Assembly (NCBI GenBank): GCA_964482205.1
Contig: CAYZWI010000007.1
Span: forward strand, 1-64,000
DNA from: JAZDGX01 sp964482205
GTDB lineage: Bacteria; Eisenbacteria; RBG-16-71-46; CAIMUX01; WJJG01
DNA length: 64,000 nucleotides
Direction of reading: 5' to 3'
Under the pieces are notes generated by a model that saw nothing but the letters and a program-made list of their open reading frames with translations, was not told where the DNA came from and made no database searches. Shown here in pieces: positions 16,170-24,985 of this stretch (the stretch's first letter is position 1; each line of letters starts with the position of its first letter). Both the position numbers and the translations under genes were made by a program.

Positions 16170-18557
16170 CTACCGTTCGTAGATCACCTTTCCCGTCGCG
16201 ACCGTCTGCCCCGCCGTCAACCTCGCGAAGTACACGCCCGAGTCGACGCGTTGCAGAAGCTCGTCGCGCCCGTCCCATGTGACCGTGTACATTCCGGCGC
16301 GCTGGCCCTTGTCCACGAGCCTGCGCACCAGGCGGCCGGTCGCATCGACGATATCGAGCGTGACCGGGCCGGAGTAGCCGCTCGGCACCGCATACTCGAG
16401 AGCGGCGAGGCCCATCGCGGGATTCGGACGCGTGGACACGCTCGCGCGCAGGGCCGGGCCTTCCCGCTCTCCGGCGGCGGAGAAGGGAACCGGCGGCCAA
16501 TCCTGGAAGGCCCCGTTGACGACGAGGGCGAAGGGCTGCGGTCCTTGCGGAACATTGTATCCGCGCACCGTGAAGGTCCAGGTGCCCGCTGCGGGACTGT
16601 TCAAGCGCACGCATTCCTCGACATTCAACCGGTCGGCGGACCCGCCGGTCGTGGAGAATCCGGCGCTGAAGACATTGCCCTTGTACTGCGTGCCGATCGG
16701 CGAGGTGACGCTGAGGTCGAGATCGTTGATCAGCTTCACGCCCGTCCCGGCCGTGCCGGGATAGTCCGTCCACACCAGGGCAACCGTGAGCGGCTCGCTG
16801 GAATTCTCCACCCGCAGGTCGAGATTCCACAGGCCGCCGGTCGAGAGCCCCGGTGTGACGTCGACCGCCACCAGCTCGCGGGTGTCGCCCGAGAAGAAGA
16901 GCGAGCGATCGACGAGCAGACGGCCCCAGCCTTCGTTGTTGTTCGGGATGTCGGCCGTGTTCATGTCGTCGGTGCTGTTGATCAGGGTCGCTTTGATGAG
17001 CGCAGCGCTGGGAATCAGCGGCTCATCTTCGCCGGGGACGCCCTGCGGATAGTAGCCGTCGGTGTAGTACTGGCGAACATTGAGGGACATGCCCGAGACG
17101 CAGGGAGTCGCCATCGAAGTGCCCATGAAGGGATTGCCGACCACGGAGCAAGTCGGGCTGGGCGGATTGCCCGGGTCGTTGTCGACCGAATTGATGTAGC
17201 CGCTCTCGCTCCCGCCCGGCGCCGTCAGCGTCGGCTTGAAGCGCGCGTCGGTCGAGCTCGAAGGGCCGCGGCTCGAATACGAGGCCATCGTCTCCTGGCT
17301 CGGCGCCTGCATCGTCGCGCCCACGGTGATGCAGTTCTTGGCCGTGCCGGGAGAGCCGACCGTGTTCAGGTTGGGGCCCGAGTTGCCCGCCGCGAAGCAG
17401 ATCATGTAGTCCTTGTGGTTCCACATCGCGTTGTCGACATCAACCGAGTAGCCGTCGTAGGCGTTGTCGGTGCTGCCCCAGCTGTTCGTGTGCACGCGCG
17501 CGCCACCCGTGTAGCTCGCATTGAACGAGGCGGTCAGCGACGCAGGCGGCGTGATCGAGCCGAGATTGCACGAAGACCAATCGTCCGCCCCGATATCCTG
17601 CACGGTCAGCTTGGCCTTGTAGGCCATGCCGTTGTAATCGTAGCTGCCGGTGATGTAGGACTGGTCGCCCAGCATCGTGCCCGCCACATGCGAACCGTGG
17701 CCGGTGTCGCACCCGTCGTAGGGGGCGCCCCCGCCTTGCACCGCGTAGTCGATCACCTTGCGATGCGTAGGCCCGGGAGCGAGGTTGCCGGTTTCGCGGA
17801 ACCAGCAGCTGTTGTAGTCGACCCCGGTATCCATGATCGTCGCGATCTGCCCGGTGCCGTTGATCCCGTGGTCCCACAGCGGGAACGAGCCGCTCACATT
17901 GCTCTGCACGACCCAGCGGGTCATGTTGTTGGTGACGAAGTATTCGGGCTGCTCCTCGATCCACCAGACATCCGGAATCCGCGCCACATCGGCCAGCCGA
18001 TCCTCCGGCAGGCGCACGCGCAGGCGGCGCGAGAAGCCGTCGTCGGTGGCGTCGGTCACGACGCCGCCGAGGGCGGAGATCTGCGCGGAGACGGCGTCCA
18101 GATTCTCGAAGACGCGCACCACGAGGAGCAGTTCGCTCTCCTCGATGCGCTCAGGCGTGCGCCACACATGCGCGCCGATCTCGGGAGCGAGCTTGTAGGC
18201 GGGATGGAACGGCCCCACCCAGCTCGTCCCGGGCAGCGCTTGGACGCGCGCCAGCGCAGACGCGTCCATTCCCGCCAGGAAGGCGAATTCGCGCACATGT
18301 CCATAGAGGACGGCCCCGGCCGACTCGAGCGCGGCCTTCCACTCCTCCGTGACCGGCCCGTCGCTCTGCACCAGGTAATAGCCGCCCGCGGCCCTCTCGC
18401 CGGAGGGAATGGCGAGATCGGCCGGGATGTCGGGCTCGCCCACCGTCGTGTCGAAGCGATAGACGGCGAGATCCAAGAGACGAGCCGACGCGGGAGAGAG
18501 ACCGGGGAGAAGGAAGAGGATCGAAACAAACGCGAAGATCAGGGCACTGCTGCGCAC
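16170..18557 (-). CDS. Secreted subtilisin-like serine protease (S8) with FlgD/T9SS-like C-terminal domain
   Basis: 795 residues from a GTG at 18557, chosen because GGAAGGAGG lies 6 nt upstream and a signal peptide (ALIFAFVSILFLLPGLSPASA) follows directly. The catalytic triad is visible: Asp in IMDTGVDY, His in DTGHGSHVAG, Ser in GTSMATPCVSG. A propeptide-like region (about 30-230) precedes it. After the protease comes a beta-rich P-domain-like section (VALVWTDYPG, WTFTVRGYN). The last 80 residues are a FlgD-like sandwich (VTLDIVDATGRLVRRLVD, TWDGRDE, SGVYFARLTAG), a C-terminal module typical of exported FCB proteins. Has its own promoter at 18673-18701. Confidence 0.93.
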   Translation of the reverse strand: MRSSALIFAFVSILFLLPGLSPASARLLDLAVYRFDTTVGEPDIPADLAIPSGERAAGGYYLVQSDGPVTEEWKAALESAGAVLYGHVREFAFLAGMDASALARVQALPGTSWVGPFHPAYKLAPEIGAHVWRTPERIEESELLLVVRVFENLDAVSAQISALGGVVTDATDDGFSRRLRVRLPEDRLADVARIPDVWWIEEQPEYFVTNNMTRWVVQSNVSGSFPLWDHGINGTGQIATIMDTGVDYNSCWFRETGNLAPGPTHRKVIDYAVQGGGAPYDGCDTGHGSHVAGTMLGDQSYITGSYDYNGMAYKAKLTVQDIGADDWSSCNLGSITPPASLTASFNASYTGGARVHTNSWGSTDNAYDGYSVDVDNAMWNHKDYMICFAAGNSGPNLNTVGSPGTAKNCITVGATMQAPSQETMASYSSRGPSSSTDARFKPTLTAPGGSESGYINSVDNDPGNPPSPTCSVVGNPFMGTSMATPCVSGMSLNVRQYYTDGYYPQGVPGEDEPLIPSAALIKATLINSTDDMNTADIPNNNEGWGRLLVDRSLFFSGDTRELVAVDVTPGLSTGGLWNLDLRVENSSEPLTVALVWTDYPGTAGTGVKLINDLDLSVTSPIGTQYKGNVFSAGFSTTGGSADRLNVEECVRLNSPAAGTWTFTVRGYNVPQGPQPFALVVNGAFQDWPPVPFSAAGEREGPALRASVSTRPNPAMGLAALEYAVPSGYSGPVTLDIVDATGRLVRRLVDKGQRAGMYTVTWDGRDELLQRVDSGVYFARLTAGQTVATGKVIYER

Positions 18558-18672
18558 GGACAGCCTCCTTCCTTGCCTACGCCTGCCTATGGTCTTCACG
18601 GGGATGTGTCCAGGCGGAACGCACGGAATGCCGACGATGCTTTCCACCGCCTGAACGAACGGGTACGAGGAC

Positions 18673-18701
18673 ATTGTACCTGCTGTCCGCGATCGCGTCA
18701 A
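18673..18701 (-). promoter_or_regulatory. Promoter of the subtilisin-like protease gene
   Basis: Minus strand: -35 TTGACG (18701-18696), 17-nt spacer, -10 TACAAT (18678-18673). It predicts a 5' leader of about 108 nt before the GTG. This is one of the closest matches to the vegetative consensus in the window. Confidence 0.75.
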
Positions 18702-18796
18702 CGCAAGCAAGCCGCCCGGGCTTGCGCAAGGAATGCGCTAGTGCCGGCCTAAGGGCCGCCCGCTCGACGGCGCGCTGGCGCCCGCCGTCGAGCCTC

Positions 18797-19384
18797 TCAT
18801 CCGAACAAGCGCCGTTCCACGATCTGGCAAATGATGTGCCCGGCCAGAATGTGCGCCTCCTGAATGCGGGGCGATTCGTCGGAATCGATGTGCAGGACAT
18901 AGTCGGCCAGCTTGGCCAGCTCGCCGCCGTCGCGCCCCGTCCAAGCGAAGGTGATCATGCCGATTCTCTTCGCCAGCCGCACCGCCTCGAGCACATTCGG
19001 CGATTTTCCGCTGGTCGAGATCGCCACCGCGACATCGCCCCGATTCCCGATCCCGGGAAGCTGGCGCGAGAAGACATGATCGAAGCCGTAGTCGTTTCCC
19101 ACCGCGGTGAGCGCGCTCGAATTGGTGGACAGGGAAACGGCAGGCAACGAGGGCCGGTCGAGGTACAGGCGCCCGGCCAGTTCCGCGGCCAGATGCTGCG
19201 AGTCCGCGGCCGATCCGCCGTTGCCGAAGAAGATCACCTTGCCGCCGCCGCGGATGCAGTCGTAGAGGATCTGGACCATCTCCGAGATCAGCGCCGTCTG
19301 ACTGAGGAGCTTCTCCTTCACCCGGATGTTTTCGCGAATGCCCGCCTCGATGATCCCGCCCATCATGTCCTGTTCGGAATTCAT
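18797..19384 (-). CDS. gmhA: Phosphoheptose isomerase (sedoheptulose 7-phosphate isomerase)
   Basis: 195 residues; ATG at 19384 has GAGGAGG upstream. SIS-domain enzyme that converts sedoheptulose 7-phosphate to D-glycero-D-manno-heptose 7-phosphate. Features: FFGNGGSAADSQHLAAEL (phosphosugar-binding loop), SLSTNSSALTAVGNDYGF, AISTSGKSPNVL, and the C-terminal helix EAHILAGHIICQIVE with the zinc-associated His/Glu. It sits with a kinase (hddA) and nucleotidyltransferase (hddC) that would complete a GDP-heptose route; only the phosphatase (GmhB) is not seen. Downstream is a 10-bp hairpin (18762-18793) without a T tract. Confidence 0.94.
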   Translation of the reverse strand: MNSEQDMMGGIIEAGIRENIRVKEKLLSQTALISEMVQILYDCIRGGGKVIFFGNGGSAADSQHLAAELAGRLYLDRPSLPAVSLSTNSSALTAVGNDYGFDHVFSRQLPGIGNRGDVAVAISTSGKSPNVLEAVRLAKRIGMITFAWTGRDGGELAKLADYVLHIDSDESPRIQEAHILAGHIICQIVERRLFG

Positions 19385-19444
19385 GCTCCCTCCTCGCCTT
19401 CCTGCAGCGCCTTGACGAGAACGCAACCGAGCGGCTGCGGCGGC

Positions 19445-20581
19445 TCAGCCTCGCTCCGCCAATTCCTCGATCGCCGAGACGAGCGGCGCCCAGCCGTACT
19501 TTTCCTTTTCCTTGCGCACTCCCGCGCGCAAACACTCTTCCCAATTCTCCTCGTAGAAGCGGACGATCGCGTCCGCCAACGCCTTCGCATCCTCGGGGGG
19601 AACGAGAAAGCCGGTCACTCCCTCGGGAACCACTTCTCCCAGGCCTCCCACATCCGCGCAGATGACGGGCGTGTCGAGATGATAGGCGATCGGCACGATC
19701 CCGCTCTGCGTCGCCGAGCGGTACGGCAGCACGACCGCATCCGCGGCGGAGAAATACAGCGCGACGCGCTCTTCGGGAATGTAGTCGGCGTGGAAGTGGA
19801 CGGCCTCCGCGAGGCCGAGCTCGGCCGTCAGCTTCCGATAGCGCGCTTCACCCTCGTAGAACTCCCCCGCCACCAGCAACTCGACCGGCAGGCGCTCGCG
19901 CGCCGCCCGCACCGCTCGCAGGAGCAGGTCGAGGCCTTTGTACGCGCGAATGTATCCGAAGAACAAGATCAGCGGCGCCGCGCCGGAAAGCCCCAGCCGC
20001 TCGCGCGCCTCCGCTTTCGCCACCCGCGTGCCGAAGACATCGTACACCGGATGATGCACGAGACGCACGCGCGCATTCGGCGCGAGCGCGAGCAGGTCGC
20101 GCCGCACCGACTCGGACATCACCACGAAGCCATCCACCGGCGCGAGCGCGTAGCGCGTGAGCGCCCGGTCGAAGGGCCGCCCCTCGTGCGGCACGATGTT
20201 GTCGCAGACGAAGACCACGCGCGAGGGATGGCGGCGCTTGACCCAACGCGAGATCGAGCCGAAAGCGGGCGCGAAGAAAGGCATCCAGTACTTGAAGAGC
20301 ACGAGATCGGGCTTTTCCCGAGCGGCGATGCGCGCGGTGCGAAGCCAGCTCAGCGGATTGATCGAGTCCAGCACCGGCTCGGCCGCCATGCGCACCGCCG
20401 CCGCCGCTTCACGGTCCACGACCATCTGGGTCTTGCCCGGAAAGAAGAGCCCCGGATACTGGCGGGTGAACGAGAGAAAACGGACGGCGTGCCGCCGTCC
20501 AAGCTCGCGCGCGAGAATCGCGTTGAAATGCGCGATGCCTCCGCGCATGGGATAGGCGGTGCCGATGTAGACGACCTTCAT
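19445..20581 (-). CDS. Glycosyltransferase family 4 (GT-B fold)
   Basis: 378 residues. The N-terminal glycine loop YIGTAYPMRGGIAHFN and the C-terminal nucleotide-sugar half (LILFFGYIRAYKGLDLLLRA, HADYIPEERVALYFSAADAV, PVICADVGGLGEVV, GFLVPPEDAKAL) are those of GT4 enzymes. It lies between gmhA and hddA on the same strand, so transfer of a heptose or other sugar to a surface glycan is a reasonable inference. The donor cannot be read from sequence. The ATG has only a weak SD. No membrane segment is seen, so it is likely cytoplasmic or peripheral. Confidence 0.88.
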   Translation of the reverse strand: MKVVYIGTAYPMRGGIAHFNAILARELGRRHAVRFLSFTRQYPGLFFPGKTQMVVDREAAAAVRMAAEPVLDSINPLSWLRTARIAAREKPDLVLFKYWMPFFAPAFGSISRWVKRRHPSRVVFVCDNIVPHEGRPFDRALTRYALAPVDGFVVMSESVRRDLLALAPNARVRLVHHPVYDVFGTRVAKAEARERLGLSGAAPLILFFGYIRAYKGLDLLLRAVRAARERLPVELLVAGEFYEGEARYRKLTAELGLAEAVHFHADYIPEERVALYFSAADAVVLPYRSATQSGIVPIAYHLDTPVICADVGGLGEVVPEGVTGFLVPPEDAKALADAIVRFYEENWEECLRAGVRKEKEKYGWAPLVSAIEELAERG

Positions 20582-20626
20582 GGCGTTCGTCGGGCCCGCT
20601 CCCTTCTCTCTCGTCCGGCGCCGGAG

Positions 20627-21646
20627 TTAAGGCACGCGCCAGGTCTGCAGCCCGCGCTCTTCGAAGGCGAAGGGCACGATCCGCCCGCCCAGGCCGGCGA
20701 GCGCCGAGGCGATCGCGCTCTTCTTTTCGATCGGGCAATAGATCAAGAGGTGGCCGCCGCCGCCTGCGCCGAGGATCTTTCCTCCCAACGCGCCCTCGGC
20801 GCGCGCCGCCGCGTAGAGCTCGTCGATGGTCGCATTCGTGATGGCCTCGGCGAGGCTCTTCTTCGTTTCCCAGGCCTCGTGCAGGCAACGGCCGAAGGCG
20901 TCGAGCTGAGCGCGCAGCAAGAGGTTCTTCAACTCGATGGTCAGTCCCTTCAGGCGGTCGAGTCCGCTGACGGCGGCGGGCTCGCGCCGGCGATAGCGCT
21001 CCATCTGCGTGTCGACGATGCGCGCGGAGACGCGCGTGCCGCCCGTGTAGACCAGCAGCAGGTGGTACTCGAGCTCATTCACGGTCTCGCGCGGAATGCG
21101 CAGGGGATTCACGATCGTCTGGCCGGCGAGGAACTCGATGAAGTTGAATCCGCCGAAGGCGGCCGCGTACTGATCCTGGCGGCCGCCGCTCAAGCGCACA
21201 TCCAGGCGCTCGATCTTGTAGGTCGTCTCCGCGATTTCGTAGGGGGTGAGGGCGAATCCCAACCATTGCGCGATGCATCCCACGAGAGTCGCGACCACGG
21301 TGGAAGAGGAGCCCAGCCCGCTTCCCGGAGGAGCGTCGCAGTGCAGGGTCACTTCCGCGCCGCCGGGCAATCCTCCGCGCAGGTCGCGGAAGTGCGCGAG
21401 CGCGCCGAGGGGCAGGTCCATCTTTCCATCGAGATCGAGCCGGCCGAGCGGATAACGGCGGCGCAGATCGTAATCGAGCGAGGCGATGTCGATTTCCTCG
21501 CCGTCTCGAGGGGCGACGCTCGCCCAGGCGTACTTGTCGATGGTCGCGGAAAGGACGCATCCCCCGCGCTCTTCGGGGTAGGGAGAGACATCGGTGCCTC
21601 CGCCGCAGAAACTGATCCGAAGAGGCGCCTTGGCTCTATGGATCAT
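20627..21646 (-). CDS. hddA: D-glycero-alpha-D-manno-heptose 7-phosphate kinase-like GHMP kinase
   Basis: 339 residues from ATG 21646 with GAGAGGAGAG upstream; the frame runs 11 codons further without an SD. GHMP kinase fold: RAKAPLRISFCGGGTDVSPYP at the N-terminus, the P-loop-like PPGSGLGSSSTVV, and the C-terminal GKILGAGGGGHLLIYC. This is the HddA signature set (also seen in fucokinase-like proteins). Phosphorylates the heptose 7-phosphate at O-1, feeding hddC. Together with gmhA and hddC it supports making GDP-D-glycero-D-manno-heptose, used in S-layer glycans or polysaccharide. Confidence 0.88.
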   Translation of the reverse strand: MIHRAKAPLRISFCGGGTDVSPYPEERGGCVLSATIDKYAWASVAPRDGEEIDIASLDYDLRRRYPLGRLDLDGKMDLPLGALAHFRDLRGGLPGGAEVTLHCDAPPGSGLGSSSTVVATLVGCIAQWLGFALTPYEIAETTYKIERLDVRLSGGRQDQYAAAFGGFNFIEFLAGQTIVNPLRIPRETVNELEYHLLLVYTGGTRVSARIVDTQMERYRRREPAAVSGLDRLKGLTIELKNLLLRAQLDAFGRCLHEAWETKKSLAEAITNATIDELYAAARAEGALGGKILGAGGGGHLLIYCPIEKKSAIASALAGLGGRIVPFAFEERGLQTWRVP

Positions 21647-21908
21647 CTCTCCTCTCCCGGCTGCAGAATCGCAATACAAAGGGAGTCACGCGAACACTCG
21701 TGCTCCCCTCGCAAACGCCCTCGCTCCCGCTCGCATTCGGGCAATCCGTCTTTCCAAGACAGCCGCGTCGTTTGCGTTTGAACCGGCCGCAACCTTCCCG
21801 AACGAACGGACACCATGCGCCAAACGCCCGGCGCGCTCAAGAGCCGTTGCACGGAGTCGCGAGCGGCGCGCCGCACCCCGCGAGGCGAGCGGCTCCCTCT
21901 CCGCTTCC

Positions 21909-22628
21909 CTATCCGCTCTCCCCGCGCTTCGCCCGTTCAGGAAGCTCGCGCCGGGCGAGCGCGTAGCGTTCGGGGGTCCCGATGTCGCAGAAGTACGCGC
22001 GCGTTTGATACGCGCGTCCGGGACGCTCGGCGATCCAGCGCGGCAGGAGATCGCGCTCGAGGCTCGATCCGCCCGCGGGAATCGACGCCAGCGCCGCGCG
22101 GGGCAGGACATACACGCCGGCATTGATCCACCCGCGATTCGCCGCCGCCTTCTCGCGAAATCCGCGCAGCTCTTCCCCATCGAGATCGAGAGAACCGAAG
22201 TCCGCCGCCGATTCGATCTCCACCGCGGTCAGGGCGAGGCGCTCGGGCTCGCGCGCGTGAAAACGCAGGAACGCCGCGCAGTCGATCGCGCAATAGGAGT
22301 CGCCGTTCATCACCAACGCGCGGGTGTCGACGAAGGGCAGCGCGCGGGCGAGCGCTCCGCCGGTGCCGAGCGGCTCCTCTTCTCGCAGGAACGAGGTCTC
22401 GAGCTGCGGATGATCGCGCAACTCCGCCGCGAGCCGGCCGGGAAAGAGGTCCCCGCGATATCCGGTGAGAAAGAAGACGCGGCGCATGCCCGCCGCGGAG
22501 AGAAGATCGAGGAGATAGCCGAGAAAGGGGCGCCCCTGGATGTCGAGGAGCGGTTTGGGCAGGTCGGTCATTCCCGCCAACCGCTCGCCCCGGCCTCCGG
22601 CCAGGATCAGGACGGGCACATCGGACAA
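21909..22628 (-). CDS. hddC: Nucleotidyltransferase, probable heptose 1-phosphate guanylyltransferase
   Basis: 239 residues; TTG start at 22628 with GGAGG 8 nt upstream. NTP_transferase fold with LILAGGRGERL (nucleotide loop), DLPKPLLDIQGRPFL, GYRGDLFP, EEPLGTGGAL, MNGDSY (metal Asp) and NAGVYV. These match the HddC/RmlA-like group that couples sugar 1-phosphate to GTP. The context with gmhA and hddA makes GDP-heptose the best guess; a mannose- or glucose-specific enzyme cannot be excluded. A 262-nt gap without a gene separates it from hddA. Confidence 0.82.
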   Translation of the reverse strand: MSDVPVLILAGGRGERLAGMTDLPKPLLDIQGRPFLGYLLDLLSAAGMRRVFFLTGYRGDLFPGRLAAELRDHPQLETSFLREEEPLGTGGALARALPFVDTRALVMNGDSYCAIDCAAFLRFHAREPERLALTAVEIESAADFGSLDLDGEELRGFREKAAANRGWINAGVYVLPRAALASIPAGGSSLERDLLPRWIAERPGRAYQTRAYFCDIGTPERYALARRELPERAKRGESG

Positions 22629-22658
22629 GCGACTTCCTCCGCCCCTCGCGCGGGGGCC

Positions 22659-23672
22659 TCAGCCCGCCGCGCCCACCGGCACCTTGGCCAGCCGCTCCAT
22701 CAAGTCGACCACCCGGCAGGAATAGCCCCATTCGTTGTCGTACCAGGAGATGGTCTTCAGCAAGCGATCGCCCAGCACTTCGGTGGAGAGGGCGTCGAAA
22801 ATGGAGGAATGGCTGTTGCCGATCACATCGCTCGAGACGATCGGCTCGCTGGTGTACTCGAGGATGTTGCGCATCGGCCCCGCGGCCGCTTCCGCGATCG
22901 CGGCGTTGACCGCTTCCACCGTGACCGGCTTTGCCATCTCGGTGACGAGATCGACCGTCGATCCGTCGGGAACCGGCACGCGCATCGCGAGGCCGTCGAG
23001 CTTGCCTTGCAGACTGGGGAGCACCTTCCCCACCGCCTTGGCCGCCCCGGTCGTCGTGGGAATGATGTTCTCGGCCGCCGCCCGCGAACGGCGCAGGTCC
23101 TTGTGCGGCACATCCGCGAGACGCTGATCGTTCGTGTAGGCGTGCACGGTCGTCATGATGCCCTTGACGATGCCGAAGCGCTCGTCGAGCACCTTCGCCA
23201 CCGGCGCGAGGCAATTCGTCGTGCACGAAGCGTTCGAGATCAGGCGATGCTCGGGCTTGAGCACATGATCGTTGACGCCCAGCACGACGGTCGCGTCGAT
23301 CTCATCCTTGGCCGGCACGGTGAGGATCACCCGCCCGGCGCCGGCGTCGAGATGGCGGCCGATCTCGGCCCGGGTGCGGAAGCGTCCGGTCGCCTCCACC
23401 ACGAAATCCACTCCGAGCTCCTTCCAGGGAAGCTTCTCGACTTCGGGAATCGCGGTCATCCGGATGCGATGATGGTTCACGCGAAAGATGTCGTCTTCGA
23501 GAGCGATCGCCCCGCGAAAGGTCCCCATCACCGTGTCGTATTTGAAGAGGTAGACGAGCCCCCGGTTGTCGGCGATGTCGTTGATCGCCACGACCTCGAC
23601 ATCCTTGCGTTCGGCCAGGATGCGCAGCACCGTCCGCCCGATTCGTCCGAATCCATTGATGGCCACTCGCAC
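22659..23672 (-). CDS. gap: Glyceraldehyde-3-phosphate dehydrogenase, type I
   Basis: 337 residues from a GTG at 23672 with AAGGAG upstream, so the protein starts at VRVAINGFGRIGR. Oxidative phosphorylation of glyceraldehyde 3-phosphate with NAD. The NAD-binding glycine loop INGFGRIGR, the catalytic SNASCTTNC (Cys), TTVHAYTNDQ (His) and SWYDNEWGYS are all present. All glycolytic features look intact. The neighbouring gene upstream is a paralogue; this copy is the more canonical of the two. Confidence 0.96.
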   Translation of the reverse strand: MRVAINGFGRIGRTVLRILAERKDVEVVAINDIADNRGLVYLFKYDTVMGTFRGAIALEDDIFRVNHHRIRMTAIPEVEKLPWKELGVDFVVEATGRFRTRAEIGRHLDAGAGRVILTVPAKDEIDATVVLGVNDHVLKPEHRLISNASCTTNCLAPVAKVLDERFGIVKGIMTTVHAYTNDQRLADVPHKDLRRSRAAAENIIPTTTGAAKAVGKVLPSLQGKLDGLAMRVPVPDGSTVDLVTEMAKPVTVEAVNAAIAEAAAGPMRNILEYTSEPIVSSDVIGNSHSSIFDALSTEVLGDRLLKTISWYDNEWGYSCRVVDLMERLAKVPVGAAG

Positions 23673-23778
23673 GGTTCGTTTCTCCTTCCGGCGCGCGCGC
23701 ATGCGCGGGGTCGCGCCTTTCGTCACCGTCCCTTCGCTCCGGCCGCGCGTTCGCCGGCCGCGGCCGGAAACGCGCTCT

Positions 23779-24783
23779 CTACCACCACTGCGCCAGCTTC
23801 TGGATCAGTTCGACCACGCGCGCGGCGTATCCCCAGCCGTTGTCGTACCAGGTGAGGGTCTTCACCATGTTGCCGCCGATCACCATCGTGGCCAGCGAGT
23901 CGAAGATCGCCGAATGCGAATTGCCGACCACATCGCTCGAGACGATCGGCTGATCGGAGTACTCGACGATGTTGCGATACCTCCCCTCCGCGGCGCTCCA
24001 CACGAGACGGTTTACTTCGTCGCGGGTGACATCGCGCTCCATCAACGTCACCAGATCGACCACGCTGCCGTCGGGGACGGGCACATTCATCGCCAGCCCC
24101 GAGATGCGCCCATTCATCTCCGGCACGATCCGCTCGACCGCCATCGGAGACCAGGTGGAGGCGGGAATGATGTTCTCGGCCGCCGCCCGGGAACGGCGCA
24201 GCTCGCTGTGGGGCACGTCGGCCAGGCGCTGGTCGTTCGTGTAGGCGTGCACCGTGGTCATGAAGGCCTGCCGGACGCCGAATCCCCGCTGCAGGATCTT
24301 CACCACCGGCGCGACCGCGTTCGAGGTGCACGACCCGTTCGACACGATGCGGTGCTCGGGCCTGAGGAGATCGTCGTTCACGCCCATCACGACCACCATG
24401 TCGATGCGATCGCGCGGCGGGGTCGTGAGGATCACCTTCTGCGCGCCCGCCTCGAGATGCTTCTGCAGCCACTCGCGGGTGCGATAGCACCCGGTCGCCT
24501 CCACCACCACCTGCACGCCGAACTGCGCCCAGGGCACTTCGCCCGGCTCCTTGGCGTTCAGCATGCGAATCTGCTTGCCGTCGATGTACATGAACCCGTC
24601 CGCCACCGTGAAGGACTCCTGGAAGCGCCCGTGCACGGTGTCGAAGCGCAGCAGGTACTCGAGGCCCTTGGGATCGGCGATATCGGAGATCACCGCGATG
24701 TCGAAATCGGGAATCTTGCGCGAGATGCGAAAGATGTTACGCCCGATGCGCCCGAAGCCCATCAAACCCACCCGAATGCTCAT
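23779..24783 (-). CDS. Second, divergent GAPDH paralogue
   Basis: 334 residues. Same fold: GLMGFGRIGRNIF, catalytic SNGSCTSNA in place of SNASCTTNC, TTVHAYTNDQ, TWYDNGWGYA. The catalytic Cys and His remain, but the second cysteine of the CTTNC motif is Ala and the Glu of NEWGY is Gly. It could be a GAPDH with altered cofactor use or direction, or a related aldehyde dehydrogenase such as erythrose 4-phosphate dehydrogenase. Lies 106 nt upstream of the canonical gene on the same strand, which suggests duplication followed by divergence. Confidence 0.9.
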   Translation of the reverse strand: MSIRVGLMGFGRIGRNIFRISRKIPDFDIAVISDIADPKGLEYLLRFDTVHGRFQESFTVADGFMYIDGKQIRMLNAKEPGEVPWAQFGVQVVVEATGCYRTREWLQKHLEAGAQKVILTTPPRDRIDMVVVMGVNDDLLRPEHRIVSNGSCTSNAVAPVVKILQRGFGVRQAFMTTVHAYTNDQRLADVPHSELRRSRAAAENIIPASTWSPMAVERIVPEMNGRISGLAMNVPVPDGSVVDLVTLMERDVTRDEVNRLVWSAAEGRYRNIVEYSDQPIVSSDVVGNSHSAIFDSLATMVIGGNMVKTLTWYDNGWGYAARVVELIQKLAQWW

Positions 24784-24985
24784 GCGTTTCCTCCGTCCAT
24801 CCTGCAATGGTTGCCGGGGCCGCGCGCCTCGGCGAATGCGCTCCTCACGGCTTGCGTATCAACGCCGCCGGCCGCGATAATGCCGCGGGAACTCTTCGGC
24901 CCTTGGTCAGGTGATCGTCTCCTACCCGAGGAATCCTCGCAAGGGTCCCGTGATGGCGGATTTCGGTCTTTTGGAGAGGAGCGTC

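Noticed and set aside
15612..18752. Very long plus-strand open frame (over 1000 codons) opposite the UbiA-TPR and protease genes
   Set aside because: It is antisense to two well-supported genes; the translation is low-complexity (Arg/Ala/Gly) without domains or SD, an effect of high GC.
18674..21781. Another long plus-strand open frame opposite gmhA, the glycosyltransferase and hddA
   Set aside because: Antisense to clear enzymes with full motifs; no SD or recognisable domain.
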